Shown: one piece after another, positions 22,941 through 32,747 of the stretch
Numbering within the stretch: the stretch's first letter is position 1
Layout of the letters: every line of letters begins with the position of its first letter
From: Chitinophaga pinensis
GTDB taxonomy: Bacteria > Bacteroidota > Bacteroidia > AKYH767-A > OLB10
DNA: 39,551 bases
Direction of reading: 5' to 3'
Assembly (NCBI GenBank): GCA_943332105.1
Contig: CALQOD010000015.1
Coordinates: forward strand, 1-39,551
Translations under genes and position numbers: made by a program
Notes under the pieces: generated by a model
Told to the model about the DNA's origin: nothing
What the model saw: only the letters and a program-made list of their open reading frames with translations
Database searches by the model: none

Positions 22941-24415
22941 TGCTCATCAACTAATTCGGTTGTGGAGGAAGGTATTATTAAACGCCACGATACCATAATA
23001 AAAACAGAAAGTACAATAAGCTTCGTTATGTTAGATAGTAAAATGCCCATTGGATAAATAACAAATAAATAATCGCTTGTAATCCATAATCCAACGCTTA
23101 ATAAAATGATCAAAAGACAAATTTTGATGTTGTAAGGTATCGGATAATGTTTCTGACCATAGATATAAGAAATAAACATCATGGCACCATAGCAAATAAA
23201 TGTTGCCCATGCGGCTCCCATATAACCCATAACAGGAATAAGAATAAAGTTAAGAATGATTGTAATCGCCGCGCCAACAATAGAAAACCAGGCACCATAT
23301 TTTGTTTGACCTGATAACTTATACCACATGCTTAAATTCAGATATACTCCTAAAAATAAGTTTGCGAATAATAAAACAGGAACTACCTGCAAGCCTTCAT
23401 GAAATTTTTCGCCAATAAAGTACTTTGCAATATTCATATAAAGCATCACCCCTAGAAATATCAAACTACAAACAAAAACGAAGTAGTTCATTATTGTTGC
23501 ATAAAGCCGTTTGTTATTTTTTTTGCTTTGTTGTGAAAAGAAAAAGGGTTCTGCAGCATATCGATATGTTTGAACAAAAAGCGTCATGATGATGCTTAAT
23601 TTATAACATGCACTATAAACTCCTAACTGATGTAGTGCAGTCGATTTATCTGCTACTAAGTATTTTAAAATTGCCCGATCTAGCGTTTCATTAATCATAC
23701 CTGCAAATCCAGCAATTAATAACGGGAAGGCATATACGAGCATATTTGACATTAACTCTCTGTTAATGTTAAGTCGAAATAATTTAAAGTCGCGGTAAAA
23801 AAACAATAGCGTTATTAAGCTCGAAATCAAATTCGAAATAAAAACATATCCAACGCCAATAGCAGGATTATAGAGGACACCAAACGAATTGTTATTAGTT
23901 ATATGGGGAAGAAAGGCAAGGAAAAATAAATTCAGACCTATATTTGAGCTGATATTTACAATCTTAATTAGCGCAAATTTTTTGGCATTATTTTCTTGAC
24001 GCAATTTAGCAAAAGGCAATGCTGTTATGGCATCAAATGCAAGTATTAATGAAAACCAAACAATATATTCTGGATGATCAGCGTACCCCAAAAAATTAGC
24101 AATCCACTGAGAAAAAATAATTAATAAACTTGATAAAATTACTGAAGATATTACTAGCGTACTAAAACTATTTGAATAAACAGTGTTGTCGTCGTCGTTC
24201 TTATTTGAGAATTGGAAGTAAGCTGTTTCCATTCCATATGTATAAAGCACAATTAAAAAAGTAACATAAGCATAAAACTCAGATACCACTCCGTATGCTT
24301 CCGGTACGAAGATTCGTGTATATAACGGAACTAAAAGATAATTAAGTAATCGACCAACAATACTACTTAATCCGTAAATAGCAGTTTGTCCTGCTAATTT
24401 TTTAATTTGACTCAC
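22937..24415 (-). CDS. Wzx-type polysaccharide flippase (MVF/MATE-like)
   Basis: The 492-residue protein has about 12-14 membrane helices with the typical N-terminus 'GQTAIYGLSSIVGRLLNYLLVPLYTRIF' of polysaccharide biosynthesis (Wzx) proteins. Such proteins flip undecaprenyl-linked oligosaccharide from the cytoplasmic to the periplasmic side of the inner membrane. The C-terminal 15 residues are hydrophilic. It is co-transcribed with an OmpA lipoprotein, a propeller-like protein, a Wzi/RemB-like barrel and thioredoxin, an unusual set for a sugar cluster because no glycosyltransferase is adjacent. The sugar is unknown. Confidence 0.9.
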   Translation of the reverse strand: MSQIKKLAGQTAIYGLSSIVGRLLNYLLVPLYTRIFVPEAYGVVSEFYAYVTFLIVLYTYGMETAYFQFSNKNDDDNTVYSNSFSTLVISSVILSSLLIIFSQWIANFLGYADHPEYIVWFSLILAFDAITALPFAKLRQENNAKKFALIKIVNISSNIGLNLFFLAFLPHITNNNSFGVLYNPAIGVGYVFISNLISSLITLLFFYRDFKLFRLNINRELMSNMLVYAFPLLIAGFAGMINETLDRAILKYLVADKSTALHQLGVYSACYKLSIIMTLFVQTYRYAAEPFFFSQQSKKNNKRLYATIMNYFVFVCSLIFLGVMLYMNIAKYFIGEKFHEGLQVVPVLLFANLFLGVYLNLSMWYKLSGQTKYGAWFSIVGAAITIILNFILIPVMGYMGAAWATFICYGAMMFISYIYGQKHYPIPYNIKICLLIILLSVGLWITSDYLFVIYPMGILLSNITKLIVLSVFIMVSWRLIIPSSTTELVDEQ

Positions 24416-24425
24416 CTATTTTTTT

Positions 24426-26021
24426 TTAAAAATCATAATAACGATTAAACAAACGAGTTTTAACTCCGGCTTGTATAATCATTTCGTTTATGCTTTGTTT
24501 ATCACTATGATCATTACGATTTGTTGCTTCAATAAAACCTGATAAATGTGTTATCGGATTAAATTCATAATAGATGCCTAATGTAGCAATGATTATTTTA
24601 TGTTCATCCCCTTGTCCAATTTCATTTCCGTATTCATTTGCACGCGTTACGTATGGAAGAAAAATATTTTGTCCGAAATTATAACTTCCGCTATCTAAGC
24701 CAACCACATAGTAATTAATTTTTCCTTCAAAGTTCCAGCGCTTATAATGATAATTGCCAATAGCAACTAACTCATAAAAGTTTGCACCCATTGGATGTGC
24801 AAGCGATTGAGCATAATGCCCATAATTTCCTAATACTTCACGATGCTGGTAAGTGAATGGTCGTACTGCATTATATTCTAACTGTCCGTATAAATTTTTA
24901 ATGCCGAATAAATCAAACGATTTAACGCCAAGTTGCCATCCTTGTTTATTTCCCCACCACCCTTTGCCTGCTCTTACTTCTTTAATTAAAAATTCGTCTA
25001 GAATAATTTGTGCGTATGCTGTAGTATGATTAGAAATTTTATATTTCATATTAAAACCCATTAACACATTATCAGGTGAGCCAATAGAAAACTCAACAGG
25101 ACGGAAAAAGATAAATGGATTCATGTAGCCTAAATCGAATCCTCTGTTTGATGCAGAATCGCTATGCCAAACAACACTCTCAAAAACTCCAATTGAAGCA
25201 CGCTTGCCAATATTTAAATCGAGGTAATGAATCGATGTGTATTTCCGTAAAAACGGTTCATTATCCTGAAGATCTTTTCTCGTGATATCCTGCATTTCTG
25301 CAAAGATGTTTACATATCTAAACTTCCAGATATCAGTAATGATTTTTAAGTGTGGATAATTAAATGCATTATCCGAAAGTAGCAATGAACGATATCCGTC
25401 GCCTATAAAGTTTTTATCATTACCAAACTGAAAAGTAAAATGCTTATTTAATTCATAGGTTAAGCTTCCAGTTGCCCATGCATAATCATAAGGCCCTGTT
25501 CCTTTTACTCTACCAGTTCCAGGAACTACACGCGACAACTTAACGGCAGAATCAATATAATAAGGGAATGAGCTCTGATTTTCATAAAAGGAAGCATTAA
25601 ATGAAAAACGTTTACCTATAGACCCTCCTACATTAGCACCGCGCGTATTATTATTGAAACTCTTATTCGAATAATTATCACTACCACCAGATATATCCAT
25701 CACAGGATCCAAAAATAAAAAGTAGTCATCTTCATTAACTACAAACAAATGTTCTTTGAATATTTTTCTTCCAGCATATGTGCTATAAATGTGCGAAGAT
25801 GGAAGCAATGGGCTTTGTAATGAATCGAATGACGAAATACTTTTTAAATCTTTAAATAAATAAGGCTTGAAAGAAGTATGAGAAGAATTTTTTATTTCAT
25901 AAAGTCCATTTTCATATTTTGCATTGGCAATATTGCTTAGAGGTAAAAACCCTAGTTGCGCTTTTGCTGTGGCTACAAAAAATAAAATAGAAATAATTAA
26001 GATAGAAGATTGTTTTTTCAT
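24426..26021 (-). CDS. Outer-membrane beta-barrel, Wzi/RemB-like
   Basis: The 531-residue protein has a signal peptide (MKKQSSILIISILFFVATAKAQ). The mature protein has many alternating aromatic/polar strands and ends in phenylalanine (RYYDF), as outer-membrane barrels do. Blocks such as 'FQFGNDKNFIGDGYRSLLLSDNAFNYPHLKI' and 'LGYMNPFIFFRPVEFSIGSPDN' are typical of the Wzi/capsule-assembly family, to which the Flavobacterium gliding protein RemB belongs. Wzi proteins bind surface polysaccharide. The identity as RemB-like is from memory of the family and is not proven. It follows the propeller-like gene by 2 nt and precedes the flippase by 10 nt. Confidence 0.6.
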   Translation of the reverse strand: MKKQSSILIISILFFVATAKAQLGFLPLSNIANAKYENGLYEIKNSSHTSFKPYLFKDLKSISSFDSLQSPLLPSSHIYSTYAGRKIFKEHLFVVNEDDYFLFLDPVMDISGGSDNYSNKSFNNNTRGANVGGSIGKRFSFNASFYENQSSFPYYIDSAVKLSRVVPGTGRVKGTGPYDYAWATGSLTYELNKHFTFQFGNDKNFIGDGYRSLLLSDNAFNYPHLKIITDIWKFRYVNIFAEMQDITRKDLQDNEPFLRKYTSIHYLDLNIGKRASIGVFESVVWHSDSASNRGFDLGYMNPFIFFRPVEFSIGSPDNVLMGFNMKYKISNHTTAYAQIILDEFLIKEVRAGKGWWGNKQGWQLGVKSFDLFGIKNLYGQLEYNAVRPFTYQHREVLGNYGHYAQSLAHPMGANFYELVAIGNYHYKRWNFEGKINYYVVGLDSGSYNFGQNIFLPYVTRANEYGNEIGQGDEHKIIIATLGIYYEFNPITHLSGFIEATNRNDHSDKQSINEMIIQAGVKTRLFNRYYDF

Positions 26022-26023
26022 AG

Positions 26024-27136
26024 CTAGCGATAAATTTTTCCTTGATAATAAATTGCGGTAATATTCTCGGGACTATTAAACGATAAAATATCATTGTTTA
26101 ATTCGTACGAAGAAAATATTTCTGTTGTAGCAATGGTGGATTTGCCGTTCGAAAACAAATGCAACCTTCTGCTTTGATCTACCCAGGCAATACAATTTTG
26201 GCTGATTTTATAACTCATCGGTTGAAAGTTATCGAGTTCATAGCGAACGCCATTTACAAAAGCCTGAAATTTATTATTGATGAAGAATACTACACATTGA
26301 TCTTTCACATCATATATGTCGGGACTATATGATTCAAGCTTTAGCAACTTACCATCAGCGTAAACTTTAAAATAATTTTCATCACTTACATAAGCTGCTA
26401 AGTTATCACCAACTTTAAACGACTGTGTTTTTATTTCTTCTAAGGTAATTATTTTCTCTAAATAATAAATCTTGAAAGAGTAATTTGCTCCGTCGGTATA
26501 AGCAACAATATTTTTACCGCATGCAAAATCGGTGGTGCCATTGTTATCAATTTCAAAAAGGTTTCCCGAATCAAATATTTTAAGATAGCCATTGCGGTTA
26601 GTAAAAGCAACGGTGTTTTTACCTGCTTCATAGTTGCCTAGTTTTCCCACGAGGGTGGTTTCTAATTCCTGCACTTTCCCATCACGATAAACTTTAAGAA
26701 CATCTGCGATTGTTTCACGAAATACAATTAGTCCTTCAGCTATTCTATAATCTCTGATGAAATAAGTTAGTCTTGTTAAGTTTCCCTTTTCAAAAACAGC
26801 AAGTACATTATCTCTTTTGTATATGAGAAACGAATAATTGACTTCAAAGGAAGTATTGGATGCGTCACCTAAGTCAGTAAATACTCCGTTATAATATACT
26901 ATTATATTATTTGATGCATTTATAAATCCAACATAAGGTCCCGCCGATTTATACTCACTAACTGGTCGAGTATCTAATGTGCGTGGGCCGCCATTTTCAA
27001 ATACAAATAAATAACCACGAATATCTTTGTAAGCTACAACTGGAGCTTGCGCGAATATTATTGAATAAAATAAAATGAAAAAACCACTTAAAAGAAAATG
27101 ACGAAATGACAATAAACTTTTAAGTGGCGCTAACAT
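26024..27136 (-). CDS. Secreted propeller-like protein of unknown function
   Basis: The 370-residue product has an N-terminal hydrophobic segment that could be a signal peptide (about 1-30, ending 'IFAQ'). The rest contains about seven or eight units of about 40-45 residues with motifs such as 'VVAYKDxxG', 'FKVYADGKL', 'FDSGNLFEI' and 'VAYTDGANYSFKIYY', a repeat suggestive of a beta-propeller. It has no sorting domain. I do not recognise the family. It lies 2 nt from the Wzi/RemB-like gene and 14 nt from the OmpA lipoprotein gene, so all three are probably translated from the same mRNA. A scaffold or binding role at the outer membrane is inferred. Confidence 0.7.
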   Translation of the reverse strand: MLAPLKSLLSFRHFLLSGFFILFYSIIFAQAPVVAYKDIRGYLFVFENGGPRTLDTRPVSEYKSAGPYVGFINASNNIIVYYNGVFTDLGDASNTSFEVNYSFLIYKRDNVLAVFEKGNLTRLTYFIRDYRIAEGLIVFRETIADVLKVYRDGKVQELETTLVGKLGNYEAGKNTVAFTNRNGYLKIFDSGNLFEIDNNGTTDFACGKNIVAYTDGANYSFKIYYLEKIITLEEIKTQSFKVGDNLAAYVSDENYFKVYADGKLLKLESYSPDIYDVKDQCVVFFINNKFQAFVNGVRYELDNFQPMSYKISQNCIAWVDQSRRLHLFSNGKSTIATTEIFSSYELNNDILSFNSPENITAIYYQGKIYR

Positions 27137-27150
27137 GTATTTTAGAAGGA

Positions 27151-28149
27151 TTAGTTCTTTTCTAGAACCTTAAATATCTCGTCTAGCTTCGGAGTAATTA
27201 TAACTTCAATACGACGATTTTTTTTACGACCTTCTACAGTATTCGAAGTATCAATTGGATTAAACTCTCCTCTACCTGCAGCCGTTAAACGATTAGGGCT
27301 AACAGTTGAATTGGAAGTAATAATTTTTATAACCGAAGTTGAGCGCATTACGCTTAAATCCCAATTGTCTTTTAGCTCTCCTGTTCCTTTCATTGGAACA
27401 TTATCAGTATGGCCTTCAATTAAAATATCATTTGTTAAATCTTTTTCCAGCACTTTAGCAAGCGCTTTTAACGCCTCCGCTCCTTTAACATCAACAACAG
27501 TACTTCCAGTTGCAAAAAGCAATCGTTCTTCTAACATCACATATACTTTACCGTTACGTAGTTCAACAGTAAGTCCTTTATCAGTAAATCCAGTAAGTGC
27601 ATTTGCAATTGAATTTTTTAATGCAATGGCTGTAGAATCTTTCGAAGCAATTAACTTTTCTAATTCATCTACACGACTAGTTTTTGCATCTAGCTCCTTC
27701 CCTAAAAAGTCAAGTTCTATCGCTTTTTCTTTTAATTCTTTTTCCTTCTTCGCTATTTCGTCTTCTCGCTTTTGTAAATCTTCCTTCGTTTTTTGTAAAT
27801 CACGAATCAATTTTTTGTTGGCTTCTGTATTTGCAGCTGCTAAAGGACCATCTTTTATAAGTTGATCGTATTTACCATTTAATTCTTCTTTTTCTGCTTT
27901 TATCTTTCTTATCTCGCCGTATATTCTTGTTGTGTCTTTCTCGAGATTCGAAATTCTTACTTTTAAATCTTCGTTTTGATACGATAACTCATTGTTATGT
28001 GTCGTCAGATTTAAATTGGCTGCTTTAAGCGAATCGTTTTCTGTAGTACACTTGGCTTTTTGAGCTTTTAGTTCATTGTGTAGTCGAGAAGGCACACATG
28101 AAACAGTCGTAATCGCTACTAATAAGAGGAGAGGAATTAGTTTTTTCAT
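27151..28149 (-). CDS. OmpA-family lipoprotein with long coiled coil
   Basis: The 332-residue protein is a lipoprotein (lipobox ending at C18 in 'TTVSC'). Residues about 25-150 form a long charged coiled coil rich in Lys, Glu and Asp. The C-terminal 120 residues are an OmpA-like domain ('LFATGSTVVDVKGAEALKAL', 'LIEGHTDNVP', 'RLTAAGRGEFNPID', 'RKKNRRIEVIITP') that binds peptidoglycan. It should tether the outer membrane to the wall, with the coiled coil spanning the gap. It is the first gene of the five-gene operon. Its length and layout are common in Bacteroidota, and an annotation as MotB-like would be possible but not supported by a membrane helix. Confidence 0.9.
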   Translation of the reverse strand: MKKLIPLLLLVAITTVSCVPSRLHNELKAQKAKCTTENDSLKAANLNLTTHNNELSYQNEDLKVRISNLEKDTTRIYGEIRKIKAEKEELNGKYDQLIKDGPLAAANTEANKKLIRDLQKTKEDLQKREDEIAKKEKELKEKAIELDFLGKELDAKTSRVDELEKLIASKDSTAIALKNSIANALTGFTDKGLTVELRNGKVYVMLEERLLFATGSTVVDVKGAEALKALAKVLEKDLTNDILIEGHTDNVPMKGTGELKDNWDLSVMRSTSVIKIITSNSTVSPNRLTAAGRGEFNPIDTSNTVEGRKKNRRIEVIITPKLDEIFKVLEKN

Positions 28150-28381
28150 TTTTATTGCTTAGAAGGACTAAAGTACGGAGCATCTCAGTATAAATAGAGA
28201 TTATAAAATGTACTATTCAACACTGTAATGTTAAAACCTTTATTGCTAATAATTCGCAAATACGCAAGCGAAAGATGTTGAAAAAAACAGAAATAATTAG
28301 TGTTTAAAAACGTATTGTAGAACAAGAAAAATTATTGAGCTTGTCGAAGTAAAAAGCATTTCGACCTCAACGATCAGCTAA
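28150..28381. other. Intergenic region with dispersed repeat fragment
   Basis: No gene is seen. GAGCTTGTCGAAG at about 28335 and a nearby 'TTTCGACCTCAACGATCAG' recall the repeat in the 108-bp tandem unit. The region should include the promoter of the five-gene operon. A dispersed intergenic repeat is likely. Confidence 0.5.
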
Positions 28382-29146
28382 TTAGTGTTTTATTTCAAGA
28401 AACACAGGGCAATGGTCAGAATGAACAGCATCATTATAAATTTGAGCACTCACTAATCTAGATTTCAAATTTTCAGTAGCAAGTAAATAATCTATGCGCC
28501 ATCCTAAATTTTTTGCACGAGCACCGGCTCTGAAAGTCCACCAAGTATATTGATGTGGCTCCTGATTAAAATGACGAAACGAATCTATAAATCCTGAATT
28601 AATAAAACCTTCCATCCATTCGCGTTCTTCAGGTAAAAAGCCTGATGATTTAGCGTTACTGATTGGATTGTGAATGTCAATTGCTTTATGGCAAATATTA
28701 GCATCACCGCCAATAATCAAATTAGGTCTTTGTTTTTTTAGGTCTTTGATATATGATTCAAACCAAACCAGCCATTCCATTTTAAAACCTTGTCGTTCAT
28801 CACCGCTAGAACCAGAAGGGATATATACACTCATGATCGACAGATCGCCAAAATCGGCTCTGATAATACGCCCCTCTGTATCAATAGCTGCATTACCTGA
28901 TCCATATTCAACATGGTCTGGCTTAGCTTTAGAAAATAACGCAACACCACTGTATCCCTTTTTCACTGCTGAATGCCAAAAGTGATGGTAGCCCATTTCT
29001 TCTAGCTCTTTCATATCAACTTGCTCCTTTTCAGCTTTTGTTTCTTGTAACAATATCACATCAGGATTTACAGTTTTTATCCATGATGCCAGTCCTTTGG
29101 TAAAAGCAGCGCGAATACCATTTACATTGTAAGTTATAATTTTCAC
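28382..29146 (-). CDS. xth: Exodeoxyribonuclease III (AP endonuclease)
   Basis: This 254-residue cytoplasmic enzyme has every expected active-site residue of the ExoIII/APE1 family: N7, E35 ('LQETKAEK'), Y108 ('SVYIPSG'), D148 and N150 ('GGDANICH'), D219 ('WRIDYLL') and D244-H245 ('SDHCPV'). It cuts DNA at abasic sites in base excision repair and removes 3' blocking groups. Length is typical. It is probably transcribed alone. A TATTTTTG element (minus strand, 29170-29163) is a plausible -7 box 17 nt upstream of the start codon. Confidence 0.95.
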   Translation of the reverse strand: MKIITYNVNGIRAAFTKGLASWIKTVNPDVILLQETKAEKEQVDMKELEEMGYHHFWHSAVKKGYSGVALFSKAKPDHVEYGSGNAAIDTEGRIIRADFGDLSIMSVYIPSGSSGDERQGFKMEWLVWFESYIKDLKKQRPNLIIGGDANICHKAIDIHNPISNAKSSGFLPEEREWMEGFINSGFIDSFRHFNQEPHQYTWWTFRAGARAKNLGWRIDYLLATENLKSRLVSAQIYNDAVHSDHCPVFLEIKH

Positions 29147-29162
29147 AGTGAAAGAGTTTCCT

Positions 29163-29170
29163 CAAAAATA
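29163..29170 (-). promoter_or_regulatory. Candidate -7 promoter box of xth
   Basis: Read on the minus strand this is TATTTTTG, an exact TAnnTTTG match. No clear TTTG -33 partner is found at the usual distance, so confidence is limited. Confidence 0.4.
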
Positions 29171-29278
29171 ATAAATTCAGTATTAAAAACCACCTAATTG
29201 TCAACGGAAGTTTATTAAAAACAAATAAAAACAAACTACAATGAAGAGTATAGTTTACCTAATTTTACTATCGTGAAA

Positions 29279-32200
29279 ATGGCTAGACTGAAAATATTCA
29301 TATTGATAATGATGTGCTATTATAATGGCCTTTCGCAGCACTCTGATTTTATTAAGAGTAAAAAAATTAATACAAATAATGATACAATTCAAATTGACAC
29401 TTTAAGTATTGTTCCTGGAAGTTTGATTTTTTTAGATGGTATAAATCACGCGGTAGACATCGATTATCATTCAGCAAAATTATTTTGGACAGATAGTACA
29501 AGAGACAAATCAGAAGTAGTCGAAATAGTTTATAAGGTTTATCCAATATTATTTGATAAAGAATTCTATAAGCGAAAACGCAACGTAGTTACTAATTTTT
29601 CTCAACCAGGGATACCTGATATTTACAAGGAAACGAACTATGAAAATAAAGAAAATATTTTTGGATTAGGAGGCTTTAATAAATCGGGTAGTATTGCAAG
29701 AGGGATTTCAATTGGCAACAATCAAGATCCAATAGTAAATAGTAGTTTGAACTTGCAGTTATCAGGAAAGTTATCCAATGGAATCGAAATAGTAGCTGCT
29801 ATTACAGATGATAATATTCCAATTCAAGCAGATGGCAATACACAGCAACTACAGGAGTTTGATAAAGTTTTTATTCAAATAAGTAACGAGAAAAATAAAG
29901 TAATTGTAGGAGATTTTGATGCAAGAAATCCCGAAGGATATTTTATGCGTTACATTAAAAAAGGACAAGGGATAAATTATCAATTTAAAGATACCTCTAT
30001 CGTAAGAAAAAATAGAAAGGAAACATTTGAGGTAGGGGTCGCAGCCGCAATTTCACGAGGTAAATTTGCACGACAAATAATTCCTGGTATAGAATCTAAC
30101 CAAGGGCCGTATCGGTTGCGCGGTGCTGAAAACGAGTTTTTTATAATAATACTATCGGGTACAGAAAAAGTTTTTTTGGACGGACAATTACTTGAGAGAG
30201 GTCAGGACCGCGACTATATTATCGATTACAATACAGCTGAAATAAAATTTACACCAAGAAGGATTATCAGCAAAGACTCAAGAATAATCGTAGAGTTTCA
30301 GTACAGCGATAAAAATTATTCTAGATCATTATTAACGGGTAAGGTAAATTATAACACATCAAAGATCTCGACGCGCATTAATATTTATTCTGAGCAAGAT
30401 AGTAAAAATCAACCTGTACTTCAGGATTTATCAGATCAACAAAAAACAATCTTAGCATCAGCAGGTGATAATTTGAATGATGCAATTTATTTAAATGCAG
30501 ATAGTGTATCATACAATGTAAATGAAATACTTTATGCGAAACGCGACACGATTGTATTAGGAATTACTTATAATCCAATATTTGTTTATTCTAATTCTTC
30601 AGATAGTGCGTTTTATCGTTTAGGGTTTACCAATGTTGGAAAAAACAAAGGCAATTATATTGCGCTTGATAATATTGCCAATGGGAGAGTCTATCAATGG
30701 GTAGCGCCAATTAATGGACTTCAGCAAGGCGATTATGAGCCCTACTCGGTATTAGTTAGTCCTAAAAAACGACAAATGCTTGTGGCTGGTATTGATTATA
30801 AAATTTCGGATAAAACAGCTATCGCATTTGAATCAGCATTTACAAAAAACGATATCAATCTGTTTTCCACCGGAGATAAATCTAACGATAAGGGATATGC
30901 GTTCAAATTTCAAATTGATGACAAAAGAAATATTGGTAGAGATAATAGTAAAGAATGGACTCTTTCAACTCAAATTCAATCAGAGGTTACCAACAGAAAT
31001 TTCACGCCAATTGAGAATTACCGTGCAGCAGAATTTACGAGAGACTGGAATACTTCAACATTTAATATAATCCAAAACGAAAATTTGATTTCGTCAAATA
31101 TTGGAATAATACATAGCGATGATTTTAAGTTATCGTATGGGTTAAAATATTATAAACGCGGTGCACAATATGAAGGACTTATGCATCAGTTAAGCACTTA
31201 TTATTCAGCGTTAGGCTGGAAAGTTAAAGGCGATGCATCACAATTAACTACAAGCGGATTGACATTTAACAGTAATTATTTCAAAACAAAAGATGTTATT
31301 CAAAAGAAAATAAAAAACTGGGCGCCTGGTGCTTCATTTGAAAAAGAGGTCAATCAATTAAAAAGTATAAGCAGTGATAGTTTATTATCAGGTTCTTTCT
31401 CATGGAAAACAGGTGAAGCATTTTTAATACACGGAGACACAACGAAATTTCCTGTTAAAGCGAGTATAAGTAGAAGATACGAGGATGGGCTTGTAAATGG
31501 TGGCTTTAATGCTGCTACAATTGCAGATATGGCTTCTTTCTCATTTTCAAATATTAAAAATAATCATCGGATTAGCTCATCAATTAACTATAGGAAATTA
31601 TTTATTGCGGATACTATTGTTACAAATTTAAAGGGTGATCAATCGTTTTCGGGCAGAATAGACTATACAACGAGTCTTTTCAAACGAGCTGTACAGTTTA
31701 ATTCTTATTATGAAGGAGGAACAGGAACGGAGCCTAAACGAATCTATTCCTATATTAAAGTAGCTGATGGTACTGGAGTATATACTTGGAATGACTATAA
31801 CGGAGATGGAATACCGCAATTAAATGAATTTGAAATATCGGAATTTAAAGACCAGGCAAATTATATTAGAATATTTTCTACTACTAATGAGTATACAAAA
31901 GTGGTTTTCAACCAATTTAATTTTTCCGTTAACATCAACCCTTCGAACGCGATAAAAGGAGAAAATAAATTTATTAATCGTATTGTAATACTTTCATCTC
32001 TAAAATTAGATAATAAAATAAGTGCTGATCAATTCAGATTTGATTATTTAAATCCAATTACAAACAACTATTCACTCGAGCAATTAATTGCAACGCAGTC
32101 TTCGGGTAAGCACACTTTATTTTTTAATCGATTAAATCCTAAAGGAGGAATTGAAATGAGTTACTTGCACAATGGAAGCAAACAGTTTTTAAGCAGCGGA

Positions 32201-32743
32201 ATAGAAAGCAGGACGAATAAAGTTTTTTCATCTACTATTAGAAAGTCGATAAAAAAAGAATTAAACCTTTTAGTGTCTGGCGAATTAGGTACGAAATCAT
32301 CAGTTGCAGAATCCTTCTTAAATAGAAATTATACAATTGAAAGCTGGACAATAACTCCGCAGGTAATATATCAACCAAATAGTACTTACAAAATACTTAC
32401 AACATTCAGAAACGCTGATAAGTCAAATAGAGCAATAAATAATAATCAGGAAGAAGCGAAGATTTATGATTTAAGTACTGAGTTTAAATATAGTTCTATT
32501 AAAAAGGGAATTATCGGAATCAAGATAAACTATTTAAAAATTAGTTATAACGGAGAAGCCAATTCGTCGTTGGCTTATGAGATGCTGGAAGGACTAAAAG
32601 AGGGAATTAATTTTAAATGGCAATTATCTATTCAAAGAAATCTAGGAAATAGTTTACAATTATCATTAAATTATGAAGGAAGAAAGCCGAGCAATTTTGG
32701 TATTATTCATACCGGTGGAATGCAACTGCGAGCGTTTTTTTAA
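29279..32743 (+). CDS. Giant outer-membrane protein (barrel-like), family not named
   Basis: I prefer ATG at 29279 (MARLKIFILIMMCYYNGLSQ) over the GTG two codons earlier. The signal peptide is followed by 1,134 residues. A block 'GGFNKSGSIARGISIGNNQD' then 'LNLQLSGKLSNGIEIVAAITDDNIPIQADGNTQQLQEFDKVFIQ' is characteristic of a family of large Bacteroidota/Chlorobi-group outer-membrane proteins. An alternating strand pattern fills the last 700 residues, and the protein ends in 'MQLRAFF', a typical C-terminal Phe of barrels. No catalytic motif is seen. It is probably a surface or secretion-related barrel but is functionally unassigned. Convergent with the coiled-coil gene, 4 nt apart. Confidence 0.8.
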   Translation: MARLKIFILIMMCYYNGLSQHSDFIKSKKINTNNDTIQIDTLSIVPGSLIFLDGINHAVDIDYHSAKLFWTDSTRDKSEVVEIVYKVYPILFDKEFYKRKRNVVTNFSQPGIPDIYKETNYENKENIFGLGGFNKSGSIARGISIGNNQDPIVNSSLNLQLSGKLSNGIEIVAAITDDNIPIQADGNTQQLQEFDKVFIQISNEKNKVIVGDFDARNPEGYFMRYIKKGQGINYQFKDTSIVRKNRKETFEVGVAAAISRGKFARQIIPGIESNQGPYRLRGAENEFFIIILSGTEKVFLDGQLLERGQDRDYIIDYNTAEIKFTPRRIISKDSRIIVEFQYSDKNYSRSLLTGKVNYNTSKISTRINIYSEQDSKNQPVLQDLSDQQKTILASAGDNLNDAIYLNADSVSYNVNEILYAKRDTIVLGITYNPIFVYSNSSDSAFYRLGFTNVGKNKGNYIALDNIANGRVYQWVAPINGLQQGDYEPYSVLVSPKKRQMLVAGIDYKISDKTAIAFESAFTKNDINLFSTGDKSNDKGYAFKFQIDDKRNIGRDNSKEWTLSTQIQSEVTNRNFTPIENYRAAEFTRDWNTSTFNIIQNENLISSNIGIIHSDDFKLSYGLKYYKRGAQYEGLMHQLSTYYSALGWKVKGDASQLTTSGLTFNSNYFKTKDVIQKKIKNWAPGASFEKEVNQLKSISSDSLLSGSFSWKTGEAFLIHGDTTKFPVKASISRRYEDGLVNGGFNAATIADMASFSFSNIKNNHRISSSINYRKLFIADTIVTNLKGDQSFSGRIDYTTSLFKRAVQFNSYYEGGTGTEPKRIYSYIKVADGTGVYTWNDYNGDGIPQLNEFEISEFKDQANYIRIFSTTNEYTKVVFNQFNFSVNINPSNAIKGENKFINRIVILSSLKLDNKISADQFRFDYLNPITNNYSLEQLIATQSSGKHTLFFNRLNPKGGIEMSYLHNGSKQFLSSGIESRTNKVFSSTIRKSIKKELNLLVSGELGTKSSVAESFLNRNYTIESWTITPQVIYQPNSTYKILTTFRNADKSNRAINNNQEEAKIYDLSTEFKYSSIKKGIIGIKINYLKISYNGEANSSLAYEMLEGLKEGINFKWQLSIQRNLGNSLQLSLNYEGRKPSNFGIIHTGGMQLRAFF

Positions 32744-32747
32744 AGTA

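Noticed and set aside
27311-27865. A 184-codon plus-strand frame
   Set aside because: It is the antisense of the OmpA-like lipoprotein, rich in Ser and Phe because of the coiled-coil codons opposite. The minus-strand gene is well supported.
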